The position numbers and the translations under genes are program-made. Source: Mimachlamys varia (lineage: Eukaryota > Mollusca > Bivalvia > Pectinida > Pectinidae). From it: a stretch of 64,000 bases of DNA. How positions within the stretch are numbered: position 1 is the first letter of the stretch; every line of letters begins with the position of its first letter. This document shows positions 12,701 through 27,700 of this stretch, in pieces. Under the pieces are notes generated by a model. It saw only the letters and a program-made list of their open reading frames with translations. It was not told the DNA's origin and searched no databases. The DNA lies in assembly GCA_947623455.1 (NCBI GenBank), contig OX392538.1, positions 25,605,001 through 25,669,000 on the forward strand, in the 5' to 3' direction.

Positions 12701-15700
12701 ACTTTTTGTTGTTGCGTGCAGTAAATCAAAATTTAAATATTGAAGTAACAATAAAAGCAAAAGTAACACAGGAGCATATTCATGAAAGCAAATGTCGTAT
12801 TTGATTTAAGCGTTAAACACATTCCCGACTAAACTGCTGTCGCCGTATTATTACGTGTATCATAGGGGACGTAGAGCTGTTGTGTATGTTTCTTCTGTTT
12901 ACTCACCACATACGTCCCTGCTCCTCCACGAGACGATTATGTCTACCTGAGCACATTCATGGGCGAATGCACCTACATGATAGCATCGCACGTGTTCCTT
13001 TTGATCCTCATCTGCCTTACAGTATTCATTTACACACATCTGGTACCAACTTAAATAACTAATCTGCAATATATAAAATAGTGAGGTATTTTAGGGTTTA
13101 TCTTCAAGAGATTTCTTTTTTAAGATATCTAAGGTCATGTCAATGATTTTTTTTTAAAAAAAGCCAGAATTATGCGTAATTATAAGTCTCGCCTTTCTTG
13201 CTTTGTCGATAACGTTATAGTCTACACGGAATATGATAGTACGGCAAAATAATACAGCAAGATGGTTTCAATTTAATTATATATCAATAACACTACCAAA
13301 AGTGGACGCTAACGTAAATTATCAAAATCCATATGTTTTGACCGAAAAACAGCAGAACCTGCACATTTTTTACTTCAAATTTCAATTAGATGTTCATTAT
13401 CATAATGTCAGTAATAACGTTTGCTGTCAATTCACTTGGATATCAGTAACACTATGAAAACTTTTATATAAGAACTTTAACGCAAATTCTCAAAATTCCT
13501 ATGTTTTTGCACCCTAAACATCTAAACCTGTAATACAATTGATTTTAAATTGAGGTTAGGTATTAAATATGTTTGTTTGAGTAATGTGACAGTTTCAATT
13601 CAATTGGATAATTATAACACTGTGAAAAGTTGTTGCGGTCGTGGTTGCGGTCGCGGTTGCAAAACTTAAGTCTTGAATGCGAGACAATAAACATAGTACT
13701 ATCGTTACAATGAATATGGTAAATCGTTATCGTAGCATATCCAATAAACCCCAATAAATAAGTGTTTTGTCTTCCAGAAGTCTTATTTTGCTAAACTTCC
13801 AAAAATGACTATTACCATAGGAAATTTTAACGCAGATGTTTATTAATTCATTTAATGACCATAGTGTCAAAATAAGATATCTGTCGTTGCCGATAGACCC
13901 CGGAAGGTATTGGTGCCAGCAAGTATACCATCTCATTAGTTCATTGTCGGATCGATCTGTTCTCTCTTCTTTCATATTCTTTTAATTGCGTCAGGTTAAC
14001 AATTAACAAAGAAAGATGACGTAACACACACATATGCTGCACCTTTTAAATTTAGTTATAGAGAATGTATGCCGAAAGAATGAATTAAACTGCACCATAC
14101 AGCGGTTCCGTCCTCATATGCTCTTCAGTTATGCTAGGGGCCAAAAGGTGGAAATCCTAAAATAACGTATGGGCGGGTGCGTAAAACTCCTTTATCTTTT
14201 AGAATTTAGACGTGAAATTAAACTAGTTGTGTATAATTTCAAATCGTGTACTACGATTTAACTTAGAAGAACTAACCCTTTAGTTGATTCCATCAAATAT
14301 CAGAAGTAAACATTCAAAATTATGGTCCTGTAAGAACGTACGAAATCAACCTCAGAAAGATACAGTCAATTCATTTTGGGTCAAAACAAAAATAAACATT
14401 CACTGTGGATATCAGAATTGGGCCCTAAATAGCTTAATTGCACATACTTACTAAACCTCTACATATAGAATCACTTTTGAAATCCAAGATGGCCGTCTGT
14501 CTGCCATTTTATTTATCCCATCTCTCTCAAAAATAACTATCAACAACTATGAGAATATAGCTTAAACATGTCTTAAGGACTTTACTATTAAATGCGCGAC
14601 ACTACTCTCCTAGCCAGCTACATTCATTTCAAAACAAAGTTACGATTCTTTTGTTTACATATTACTGTAAGCCAATCAAGTTAATATAACTCATGTGAAA
14701 ATAATTCATTATATGATAAGTTGAAAGCGTGAATTGAAAGTAGGAAGCATACGGATAGAACAACTAAACATATATTTAAATCATTATTTTTTTACGTTTT
14801 GATTTGTTATTCGTTTTTGTTTGTTTGTTTTGGTTTTTTGTTGTTTTTGTGTGATTTTTGTGATTGTGTGTATTTTTTATTAATCTTGCCACCCAATCTT
14901 ATACTATGAATTTTCGATCACGAACACTCTCTTAGAATGCAGTGTAAGGCAGTTCAATGATAGGCCTCAGTCGACAAAAGCATGCTTTAGTAAAACCTAT
15001 ATTATGTTTATGAGCATCGTTTGGTTTGGTTTAATATGTTTTACGTCCGATTAACAGCCAGGTTTATTTAAGGACGTGCCAGGTTTTGGACGTGGATGTA
15101 TGTTGCAACTGCCCCACGTGGTATTCGAACTCGCAACCCAGAGGTGAAGGGCTAGTAGCAGAATGTCGGAGTATCGTAAAAAAAATAGAGAATACCAAAG
15201 CGTCAACAAAACCATAATCCGAACTCACAATCGATTAAACTAGGGGCAAAATTTGAACAAAGGAAATATTTACATGGAGACTCTCGTAAAAGCACAAGAG
15301 AAAAAGACCAGGTGTTACGGAAAAGTAAGCGTCTTCTACTTCATCGACGACACCCGCCATGTAAATCTTGGTCCCATCCAAGTAAGCATCAATCCTCAAA
15401 ATGAGAACCGAGTCATCATTGCCATCACACCAAGTAAACACACTAACAAGCAAACTCAGAAACGTCCATCTTCATATCACACAAAGATACAGAATATTTC
15501 TCGATGATATCAAGATGGCGACCATAAAACTTGCCCATAGTATTCATCAACCTGCATTTTTCGCATCCCTGTGCCGTAAGTTTGTTCGTCAGTAGTTGAC
15601 ATCAAGGTAATATTTGAATGTCTATTACATGTTTTGCAAGCAAACTACGTTATTTTGTATTAAAATGACTTACCTTAGCTCTGCAATCTCTAAAGAGTCC

Positions 15701-18700
15701 GGTGCGCAGTATACCACACGCTTCCATTGCTTCAGATTTCATAGATGCGTCATGACAATAGTCGACGATTGGTCCCGTAGGTGAACACTAAAACGTGCGT
15801 AAATCATTGGCATCAATTATACGACCAAGTCGTTGCTGTTACAGCAGTTACAAAACAATCAATCGTCGAATGTTCTTTAACTAGTATCACGCTATATACT
15901 GTAAACCAATTTATTTTGAGTGCAATTCATTTTCGCATATTTCGCTGTATTTAAAATTCGCGAAAAATTAATAGACGCGAAATAATATCCAAACGCCAAC
16001 TGTAGGAGTACTCTACATACGATTTACGACCGTATTTATCACGAAATTAAATCGCCGCGATAAATTCGTTTCAAATAAAAACGAGAAACGAAGACGCCGC
16101 GAAAATAAGTTGGTTTAAAGTAGTTTCTCTGTTACACAAAATAGGGTTATAAATACATGAGAGCTCGCATGTGCTTTACGGTATTAAAAAAGTGTCTGAT
16201 AACGGAAACAACAAGACCTTGAATACTTACCGAGCTGTCTGTTCTCCACGAATTACCAAAATTAGATGGATTTGTTGTTAGCTCGCCGGATTTTGTTCTT
16301 AAATCATCTGTTGTAAAAACAATTGTATTTACCTATTAATCGCAATTTTTTGTTGTGCATCAAATTCCGAAGGAGACGTACGATACTACATAACATATTA
16401 ATGGAAACGGTACATAACCGTTTGTTATATTATGAATTAGCATATGAATGATCAATGCAAAATGTAACAAAATGTATAATATATTGTAATATAATATCAA
16501 AGCTTGGATTGAAAGAAAGGATAGCTTTGTATAAAATCAAAAGTTTTGAAATGTCATCATAATTACAACGTTGGTAAAAAGCATATTAATTTATAATACG
16601 AGACTGTACTCTGTACTGTAATAGTGAGACTCGCACTGTTCAAATTCGATGATAATGATTATAATTCGAACTAAAGTGTAAGTCATCTCAAAGATGATAA
16701 AACACAAATTAGTAAAATACACCGACATTAAACGGACGTTGCTGATTACCGTACAGATACAGATTTATCTCAACAAGAAAGGAAAAAGCGGAGATGAAAG
16801 TATCCCGCCATCAAGTATAGACAAATGTATCAGATGAATAAGATGCATCGACTAATAACAGTAAATGAAAGAACATTACCTTTAAAATCGTCGTTGAAGT
16901 TACCACAAAGCCCACTTGTCGTTCCGTGGATACTATCGTCGAGTGTGAGATAACATGTAGAAAAGTAGTCTACCTTCAATCTCAGGTTGTTGTTTGACGT
17001 TGTGATCATGATCCAGTCACCCTTCTTCAGAATTGTGTACGCTTAAAAATAATTTTCAATATTTTTAAACATACATTAATGTTGTTTTTTTTTAATTTTT
17101 TCGATTTTTTTTTTTTCCAATCTGAAAAATACTGATATCGTATTAATATAGATTGCGTATATTAATGCATATGAAGCAGATACCCCTAGGGTAATTTACC
17201 AGGCGTGCAATATATAGTGTGAACAATGCACCGTATGAATCCTCTTAACACGATACTTAGATGTGCGGGCAACGTTATGGTTTTGACAATACAAATAGAA
17301 AATATACAGTATTTCAATGCAATTGCTTGTATTAGAAAGTTGAAATAAAATTGAATTTCTAATAACTAATCGATTTTATGTTAAGCATTTACTTACTATT
17401 TCCTGCGGTGCTTTTTGCTTCACTCGTGACAGTAAATAGTTGGCCATCTACGTAAACCTCTCCACTTTTCACTGATAATTTTTCAGCGGACGCTACAAAA
17501 ACTGTTACTTCCTGCAAAAAAAATCGTTGATGACGTATTACGACGTGCAGTTTGGTTTGTCACATCAGTTAGGATGTGTGGGTAAATGAAATACTGGGTT
17601 CAATGTACGTTTTAAAGTGACAAAAAATTGCGTATATTAACAATATCTTATCAGCGACTTTAGATACGTTTTTGTACTAATATAAGTTGAGTCTCCATAT
17701 GTTAGTTATTAGCAAACTATATGTAGCTATTAAGTATTAAAGTCCATTATGTGATCGCTAAAATGGCATTGAAACTAAACACTTGAGACTATGTGTAGCT
17801 ATAGCTTTTGCTCATCTTGAGAATTTAAGCCAATTTTATAAATAAAAGTCATAGAACCTGATAATTCCTCTGATTGTCGGAGATAAAAGCGAGATATTCA
17901 GTATGTTGAATAAATTATATTTAGGTTACTAGATTTGCTTTAAATTGATGCAATAGTATTTAATGCAATTTATCGTAAACCATTTTTGTATGCATACATT
18001 AGAAATATATATACATCAGTCTGAGCTGATTAACAAACAGGTTAAGTCAAATGCCAAAAAACAACAACTTACTTTTCTACAGGTTTCGAAGACATCGCAG
18101 TTGATAGGCTCAATATCAACTTGCCATTTTCCTTGGCTGTCAGCGGCAAGAGTATATTTGCACCTTCCTTGGAACTGATATTCGCGACCATCAAATGTTC
18201 TGTAGTAACTGCTTCCACAGTTCAAACATGTTCTGAAGCCTACATCCTTCACCTGTTCAACAACTCCCTCTCCGCCGTAAACAACTGCAAACAATTTTGT
18301 TACAGCTTAATTATTGTAAAAGTTCCCTCTGGTTGGTAATATCACAGTAATGTCAGGATGGTAAGGTCAAAAACTTATACTGCACGGCGTAAATAATTTA
18401 AATACCAATTTACAATTTAGATTCATAAATGATGTTTGCCTTATAATTTAACTTCGTAAATGATTTAACTTCACGAATGATTACCAACAACTATGTTTTT
18501 ACCCAAACATATTTATATAAACAATGAAATGTCACGAAACTCAATCCCATTACGTACTTCTACAAATCTACGATTTAAAGTCAATGTAACTGGTTACATG
18601 TAGAGTCCTAATATAAGGGTCCAAGCAATTCTAATTAAGACAAGTCAAGCGCCAAAGTACCACCACATTCTTGGTGATATAATCTTTTAAAGCTAAGCTG

Positions 18701-21700
18701 CACTCATATGAAATTAAATAAGACTCATACTAGTTAGAGTACCATTTATATAAAAATCGTCGATATACTTACAACATATTCTATCGGTCACTTCATAATT
18801 AGTTTACCTAAGTTTTTGTGTTCGCTTATCCTTCAAATCATGTCTAGGTAATTCCGCTCGTTCACCATCCATGATCTTATCTGTCAACAGCTATTTGCAT
18901 AACGAGACCGTAGCCAAACAACTGTCAAGCGCAATAGTAAGTCACCCGATATACCACACCCGGATTTATTTATGACATAGGCTTTCATATTTTGTAAAGA
19001 TGCGTATACAGATATATAGAGCATTCGTCATCAATCGCATCTGCGCAAAAACAAGAATAAGCTTGTTATAAGGTTTCTTGTAATTTCAGTATTGGACATA
19101 TCATGAACATGTGTTACAGCCCACGTAAATAGATGGGAGAGTGTATCTGTCAAATCTTTCTCATTGAATTATAACAAAAGAGGATGGCAACATATGTTCC
19201 ATCTTCTACAAAAATTGCAGACAGAGCATTTGGTCGAATCCAGTTTTATAAAGATTTGAAAAGAAATGCAATTACATTTGATCAATATCATCTGATAGGA
19301 TTAAGAACAAGGTTTGCTGTTCTGAATATATACACAGAGGTATATCATGCGTGATTTCAATCTTCTGTGTAAAAGGTTTCATATATAACGGAACATATAT
19401 GTACAGAGCTGCATATGGCGTATCTTTGTTTTTCAGGCGGTTTTCATCGTAGGGGTTTTAAAATGAAAATCAAGTTTTATGGCGAATTTTAAGGAAACCG
19501 TGATAAATGGTACAAGAAAGATTATTGTAAAAATAAATAAGAGAATACTGAAGCGTTAGAATTAGTTGCACAATCCTTGACACAAATACCAACAAGAAAT
19601 TTTAATTCTATGTTTATAACGTAATAGAGGCAACAACAGTCGTAGGAGACCAGAGCTGATTGAACATAACTTATTATATTTCTTGTGTTAATCGATTCTA
19701 TAAAATATTTGATTTCATACACCATGCAGAAATTGATAATGTTTTTCTAAATTATCAAGTTGAATTGTGTTTCCGTCTCAATCATGTTGGAAAAATCTTG
19801 GAATTATGGGAAAGATACCATCATTCATACTGGGATTTGTGATCATATATTCACATTTCAAAGTAGTCAAAACAAACTTTTTCTTATGCCTTTGGCAGAA
19901 AAAGGAATTAGTTCAGCCTGTTTGTAGTCAATATTTTATATAAAGCAATCCCAGTCAAATAAGCTGTGCTTTTCTAATAAATGTTCATGCAGATTACCAG
20001 TTCGTCTCAAGTACTACAGTAATAACAACATATTGTTTATATATGTTTGACACAGAAACACGCACTGACTAAATAGGACATTTTCATACATTTGAACTCT
20101 CAACCTCTGGCATCAAATCGCCTATCACTAACATACAAAAACAATTTTACTTTGTTGTTGGAGCCCCGAGCAGATAAAGCGTTATATCGAATTATCCATA
20201 TGTCACTTATACAATGAATAAAATACAACGTACCATATACAATAGTGTAAGTATATACAACGAGGGAACTTATTAATAACCAGAGGTGGTTATCTGTGTG
20301 TCTAATAATTGAACAATAAAAAGATATTTTTTCTACACTTACCAGCACAGTCTTCACATTTGACTCCAGTTGCTCCCCAGCCAGCACCGCCACCCTTGCA
20401 ACAATCGTCCTCGTAAGTGAGTTTGTTCTCAAACCCGGAGGCTTTTTCGCCATGGCAGTACGGACTAGCGTAACAGTACTGTTTTACAGCATTAACATCT
20501 AATATCAAGAAGAAATAAGTATTATTCAACAAGAAACAGGATTAATTTCATACAAATATACAAATCTTATTGTTATGAGGAAATGATCGTATGCTGTATC
20601 ATAAGTATTTTTCCTACGTGTTTAGCTACTTACAACGAAGTTCAAATGACACCGCTAATGTGGTAAGGTTGATATTCAACTGCTGACGTCATCAAACAAA
20701 CGTTGCAACAAATGCAGTAGGTTTTTGTCACATAAACGACATGTGCTTCATAAATAATACAATCTGCAAGTTCAAATGGATCCCCTATTGTGGTAAGGTT
20801 GATTTTCAACTGCTGACGTCATCAAACATACGTTACGACAACTGCAGAGCTTAGTCACATTAGCAACATGTACTTCATTAATGATACAATCTTCATGTAT
20901 ATTCCCTTTTCTTTAAGTATGTATTTTGAAACAGTCAACATTTAAGTCTAACATCACTGAAATCACTTTATCGTGTTATTCAGCTGGCATTCACTGATGT
21001 GTAAAGAGAGGTACAAAATTTAAATAAGAATATATTATCTTATTAATACCGGGATTAATGTTGTTACTTTTATGGATTTATTATTTATTATAATTAATTT
21101 AACAGAGGATCTTACACGAAGCTCATGACATATTGAATTATTGAACTCGTTTAATAATTTCCAAATTAAGTCGACATTCGTGTAAGATACTCTATTTATC
21201 ACGTTACTTATATCCATGAGACAAATACACTAAAACTTTCAAATTCATTCTCCCTATGCCAGGCAGATTTCTAATTTTACGATACGATTTTCACTACCAA
21301 TACACCAATATGACGTCATTTTTATGACGTCACAATAGTGTTACTACACATGTGTAGTAACCTATTTATGACATGGCTGTATGGCATGACTGAACGGGTC
21401 AGTGATGTTGTAGAACTTTATCCCGAATTGTGGTTAACCATTGCTTGATCGTTAAATTTGACGTAGTGAGCTATGATACATGCAAAAATGTTGCGAAGTG
21501 TTTGTGAACTGTACCTACCTAGTTCGACTTCATCACAGAATGTTCCAGAGTAGCCTGTCTTACATGTGCACACATGTGGCGCAGTACACTGCCCGTTACT
21601 CGTGCAGGGCGGCTCACAGATCGCTGAAATAATAAACAAAACGTTCTTTAGTTAACTTCTATACTTACCCGTGAAATTTTCGAATTGAAGAATTTTATAA

Positions 21701-24700
21701 GATACATGTAAACATTATTATAGTTCGACCTCATAATAGTTTTCTTGAATATTTATCATGTTTGTGGTTTTGTGCCAAGGCCTATGTTGCGCTTCAATTA
21801 TGATTTTAAATCACCATTCATATACTACATAATTGCTTTATTTAGAGTGGATTTAATTTCGCTATTTTTGCCTTCAAATAAAATTCCGCGAAATGAAATA
21901 CTCGTGAAATAAAACACCTTGTAAACTAATTATACAGTAACATCCCCTGTTCGGAACTGACCTGTTAAACAATCTTGTCCCGTCCAGCCGGGGCAGCATC
22001 CAGGCGCTTTAGTGGAGTACGATCTATCAATATTTAAAAATATAATTGATATGTAAAGCAAGATTAAATGGAGTACAGATTGATGTGTGATTATGGTGTC
22101 GGGTAATGCATTGTCTGATATTAACTGTTAATAATATCAATAAACATATTTGCTGTAATCTTTAATAGCTGTAGTACGTATTTTGTACTAGATAAAAAAA
22201 TAAATAATTATGTTTTGATATGTTAAGGATCCAATGTATAATTAACTTATATCGCTATTATTATTCCAGCTCAAAGCATTGACCTTTTGATTAAGCATTA
22301 TCGGGAATTGGTGGTATCGCATAATTATGTATTTACTTAACATATTAAAGGGCTAGATATGTGTTGTTCTTAAGGGCTAAACTAGCCAAAATATTCACTT
22401 TTCAATAAAAATTAAACGTGAACATTGATTTGTTTTAATTTTTTTATTTCTTGAAACATTGGACGTACCAAACTAAAGTGGTACTCGTGATTGATATTGT
22501 GATGAGGTTGACATTTTTACAATAACATATTGACAATATGCTCGTATATAAACATATTCGAATATATTTTTCTCTTACATCGCCATTAAGACAACACGGG
22601 ATTTACCTTTCGGGGTGAATTCAGTGTGGGCTGTCATGCATTTGATTTCTGTTCGGCGGTAAGCATTGGTCTGTTCTGTAAAGGTATGTTTTGTGGGGTT
22701 TCATGGCTGTTTAGTTATCTGTGTAAACATACCTGTGATAAAAGGGACAGGATACTGCATGCGTATGGGGTAGGGGGGATGGACTAACAAATGTAAAGTG
22801 CATGTGTAATAATAGGTGTCTACGTGTATACACTGAATTGGGGAAGGAGGGGTATCCAAGTGTGAAGTACGTGCGAGATAATGTGGGTAGGTGACTACGT
22901 GTACACGGGGAAGGGGCAAAAATGGACTAACAATTGAAAAGTGTATGTGTAATAATGTGAATAGGTGACTGTCTATACACAAGATAGGACAGGAACGTCC
23001 TATAAGCGTAAAGTGTGTACATTGTGGAGGGGAGGAAAGGAAGGGCATGCAAGTGTGAAGTGCGTGCTGTGAGATAATGTGGAAGGTGTCAAGGTGTACA
23101 TGGGGAAAAGGGGAAGGAAGGGCATACACGTGCGAAGTGCATGCGAGATAATGTGGATGATGACAAGTTGTGTATGGGGAAGGAGAGGGAAGGGTATACA
23201 AGTGTGAAGTGTGTGCGAGATAATGTGGATGGTGACTAGGTGTGCATGAGGATGGGGAGGAAAGGAATGGCGTGCGAAGTGCGTGCGAGATTGTGTGGAT
23301 GGTGACTAAGTGTACATGGGGAAGGGAAAGGAAGGGCATACAAGTGTGAAGTGTGTGCGAGACAATTTGGATGGTGACTAGGTGTGCATAAGGATGGGGA
23401 GGAAAGGAATGGCGTGCGAAGTGCGTGCAAGATTGTGTGGATGGTGACTAGGTGTACATGGGGGAGGGGAAAGGAAGGGCATACAAGTGTGAAGTGTGTG
23501 CGAGATAATGTGGGTAGGTGACTATGTGTACGCGGGATTGGGGACATTAAAGTGTAAAATGCATGCGAGATAATGTAGATTGATTGTCACAAGTGTATAG
23601 GAAAGGAACAGGAATGGATCAAATAGTTTAAAATGAAAGTGCAATTATTTGGGCAGGTGAAAACATATGAATTTGGTAGGGGAAGGGATGGATTAAATAT
23701 TGTAAAACACAGGTGTGATCATGTGGGTAGGTGACTATACATACAGTGGAAATTAGAGGTAGGAGTTAACTATTACACTAGCTAATATACATGTGCGTAA
23801 TGAACATTTGTGTAGAATCATATTCCGTTTTATGTATGGCTTAGCAAAAAAATAGTTAAATACGTAATAATGTACTATCAAAATACGAATATAAGTAAGA
23901 AACCACCTCTTCTTATGCATTTAATGCAAGTTGAACCAAACGCCAATGTTTATGCATAGTTTTGCGATTAAATGAAGAATTAAATAATAATAATACTGTT
24001 ATACTTCAACTGTAAAATAATTGGTAAAATGACAATGATCGTTACAATCAATGTGAGAATGCTTGAAAGACGACTAAAATTGTATGTCCGAAAAAACGTC
24101 CGTATCAAACTTTATATATCAAGTACAAAGCATTGCTTACAACCTACACTGTTATAGTTCTGCGTATTATACTATGAATTATCGCAAGAGGCTTGCTGTG
24201 TGTATTGTAAGCTCCAACGTATGTGCGATCCTCTGAAGACTTCTTTTGTCTTTTGATTGGCGCACATTTAAGAGAAGAAACTTCTTTGCAATTATGATGG
24301 TTCCTAGGCAACAGTGTTTAAATGCTTCAGCTGTTGCAAAAGTTTATTCGTATATTTTAAATCAATGGAGTGGTTAGCCTACGTCATGTTTCATTTTATA
24401 TGTTGCTGAAAAACAAACTGTAAGAGTTATCGCCCTTAGCGTATGCGTTTCTACTAACGTAACGACATGCACGGTTAAATTGAACTGTCTGAAATATGCA
24501 ATGACGTTTGTGTGTGTGTGTTTTTTTTTAACCCTTATGTCTAAATAAGACGACCATGACATACAATGACCTATTTATAGAAGACACCAGCATTTCAAGG
24601 TTAATGTAATGTCTTTCATCACTGTATTGCATCAAGAGTAGTTTCACCAATGACAGAGGTAATTAATCGAAACTGTTAGCCAGTTTCAAGATATTCAAAC

Positions 24701-27700
24701 AGTTTACAATGTCTGTACGGAAACTGTTGTCACAGAGCAAAGCGATCAAGGCTGTATGTGTGGGGAAATCGAGCTACTTTTAATCAGTTTTTAAATAGTT
24801 TCTGCCACATGGACACAAATATTCTTATGTTGTCCTGAACATCTGTGAAAACGGTGGGATCTACAATATGGCCATTGTCTCCATTACAGATATAAAAACA
24901 AACTTTCTTTTTTAACCATAACGGCCAGCTTGTCGTTTGCTATGCGCTCGGCATTTGCAGCACAATCTGTGGGGCGCCAAAGGCATCCAACACAGCTTCC
25001 GGTCTTATCAAATATTCAGTAGAGCGCATGCGTATGCATCAGATATACTTTCCGCTTTCGTATTTCACTAACAACTTAACATAAGTACAAAAAGGACACC
25101 TATATTTGATCCTACGCTGTTCATATTCTCAATGGAAGCTACTATTTTGCTGTTTAAGATGTGTTATAGTATTATATGTGGCCTATTGGATATTTTCAGA
25201 AGAATAAATAATCGTATTTTTCTTTTCTTTTTTCAGTTTGAATATCAATACATTCAGAAGCTTTAAAATCATATTAATTTCGCTTCTCTTCATTAATGTT
25301 TGACAATCGATATATATGGGGTCACTTCGTCCGAAACATCGCTCCAGTCAAGGTTTATTAAGGCTGATCAACTACAATCCTCTTAAACTCAATGTCGTCC
25401 CATTTCAATAAAATGTATATAAACGAATCTGTCGCCTTGATTAAACATTAAGTTTCTGATAGCCATACTACCGTCCGTATAATCTACATAGGCGGGATTG
25501 CAGTCTAAGTAAGGTACTGAGTCCCAAAACAAAAAAGCGTAACCAGATGTTTCGGTGTGACATGAATACCCACGCCGTTTAAAAAGAAATAGGACGAATG
25601 GAGCAATTTCTGACCACTAAATATATTGTAGTAATTTGCGAGAACGTGTGCTTAATCCCTTTGATTGTCATGATCACAAAAATATGTTTGAAAGAATTAT
25701 TGTATCAATGCACGCATAAAATTTCACAATCGTGTCAAGTATTGGTTGCCTTTTGCTGACTTCCAAAGATAATTCATCTCCGAGCCAAGAATGAGCATTA
25801 GCATTTTTATTTTCTTTCTGAATGTAAAGTTTATAACTAAGAAAACAAGGCGAATTACATCCTCATATGGCTAGAAAATCGAATACCATGAATGGATGTG
25901 TGTAGAAGTGCAGTTATAGACAAGTTGTTTTCGGAAGCCAACACAAATGTGTCATTTCATTATTATTTACATTTGCTTATATCTATTAAGGAAGCCAAAG
26001 TGCTGCTACCGAAACTTTGGGTCAGACGTGAACTAAGCGGATTTTACAAAATAAACATGACTAGAGGTTCTGCACTTTTGGTCATACTTTTTCTGTTAAA
26101 ATATATATAATCTCCTGGAGACAAACAATGTCGGTCGTATATTTTTTGTGAAAACTACAGAGTTCTAGAAGTTTTAAGAATGATTGAACGGAAACGATAT
26201 TTTATCGTGATGACGGAACGACGACTAGTTAAGGGCAATACTATATGTCCCAGTCATTTCATGACTTTGATATACAAATGATTAGCTTTCAAACAACAAA
26301 ATTGTCATAAATCAGATCACTTACCTTGAAAATATACACTGTTTACCGGCATACTTTTGATCATTGTCTGTGAAAAGAGAAAAATGTCAGTTATTATCAT
26401 TGAATGTTATATGCATTTCAATTTAGAAATATTCTTGAGGCAAAATGTAAAAACAACTTTCAAATATTGACATCGCTTCAAATGTACTTTTTGCTATATT
26501 ATTAATAAAACAGCAATCAGAATTACATCACGTCCAGTTCACAATTTTAAACAAACTGTTTGATGTGTTACTTGAATCGAGAGAAAGGGAGCCGGCGGAT
26601 AGAGAGACTAAAATTTCAAACATCACAGAATGATTGTTAACTAATAAGGATGAGTAAAGGGAATAAATTCTGCCTTGAAACACGAGTTAAATTGTGACAG
26701 ATAACTTTGAATAACCGGTTACTGGTTTACCTTTTATAAGTATAATGTGACCGAGGGTTTTTCTTTGGGCCCCCGGTATTAAACTTCAGTGGGGTAACAA
26801 TTAAAATCGGTAATAGACCCGGCCTATCGCAAGAAGGCGTACACGAATATACTACAGCTTCCCTTATGCACATGAACTCAACACAAACACACTTCGCATA
26901 CATCGGGTGGCCATACCCAAATGACCTTAGCTGTTGAAAGGATTAACCGAACCAACAATTTCAATTGAACAAAACCCTGTATCGGGGACAGATAGAAACA
27001 TTTGGAGGAAAGATGGCAAATAATTCCTTCCTAGTTCCAGTGAAAATCATTCCAATCCAGATTTGTAGTGTAGGACATCAGTCAAGTTTGGTGATTGCAA
27101 ATGTGATAATAGAGTGGAGATTTTAGACTCATTAAATGGACAAAGAAGTAAGTGCAGAAAAAAAGATCCCTTAAAGAAATGGCCACTTTAATTAACGGTT
27201 TCCTGACAGAAACCGAGTGTTTTAATGTTGAATACCAATGAGGTCAACGTTTTGAACTTAGTTGCGGTAACTATGATTTAAGTATATATATTTCCATTTC
27301 ATTAATTCTGATAAAGCTCATTTGATTCCGCTAATCAGTAAAGCTGTTGAAGGCGCTTAGACTATTACCCACTAAAATAAATACTTCACACCATATTGTA
27401 ACCCTCACTTAAATTATGTATCAATCACTTAAACTTAAACATGTACTAAACTTTTTTCCCTAAAATTTGCCATTCTCTCACTTTTCTAGATACAAAATGA
27501 ATATCAGGAATTCACAATATACGAATAATATCTTTTGTAAAGGATTGTGGTAAACCTTCTTTATTTCAACAATGTTTTAAGAATTAATTGTTCAAATAGC
27601 CTTTGGTAAAATTCAATTTGACTTGTTTTACCTCTTTTCAACGGGATTAATCTTGTGGGCAGCAAACGTTAAAGCGCTCCAACTGTCTAAACTTAAATAT

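Larger units (their letters stand above)
1..12906 (-). other. Short introns 12-31 and the partial intron 32 (non-coding)
   Basis: Between exons 13 and 32 the introns run from about 220 to 800 bp and are AT-rich. Most show nothing beyond splice signals. Exceptions are repeat fragments at 1-130, 1165-1380, 2365-2475 and 2686-2910, and a fold-back element at 9677-9847. Confidence 0.7.
13064..15673 (-). other. Intron 11 (2.6 kb), repeat-bearing
   Basis: Besides the repeats listed at 13262-13640, 14018-14265, 15020-15170 and 15171-15400, this intron shows no exon with plausible splice sites. A T/G-rich tract lies at about 14805-14880. Confidence 0.6.

Noticed and set aside
22701..23547. Minus-strand open frames of 103 and 212 codons ([17 protein letters not shown])
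   Set aside because: They are translations of the approximately 70-bp minisatellite within an intron.
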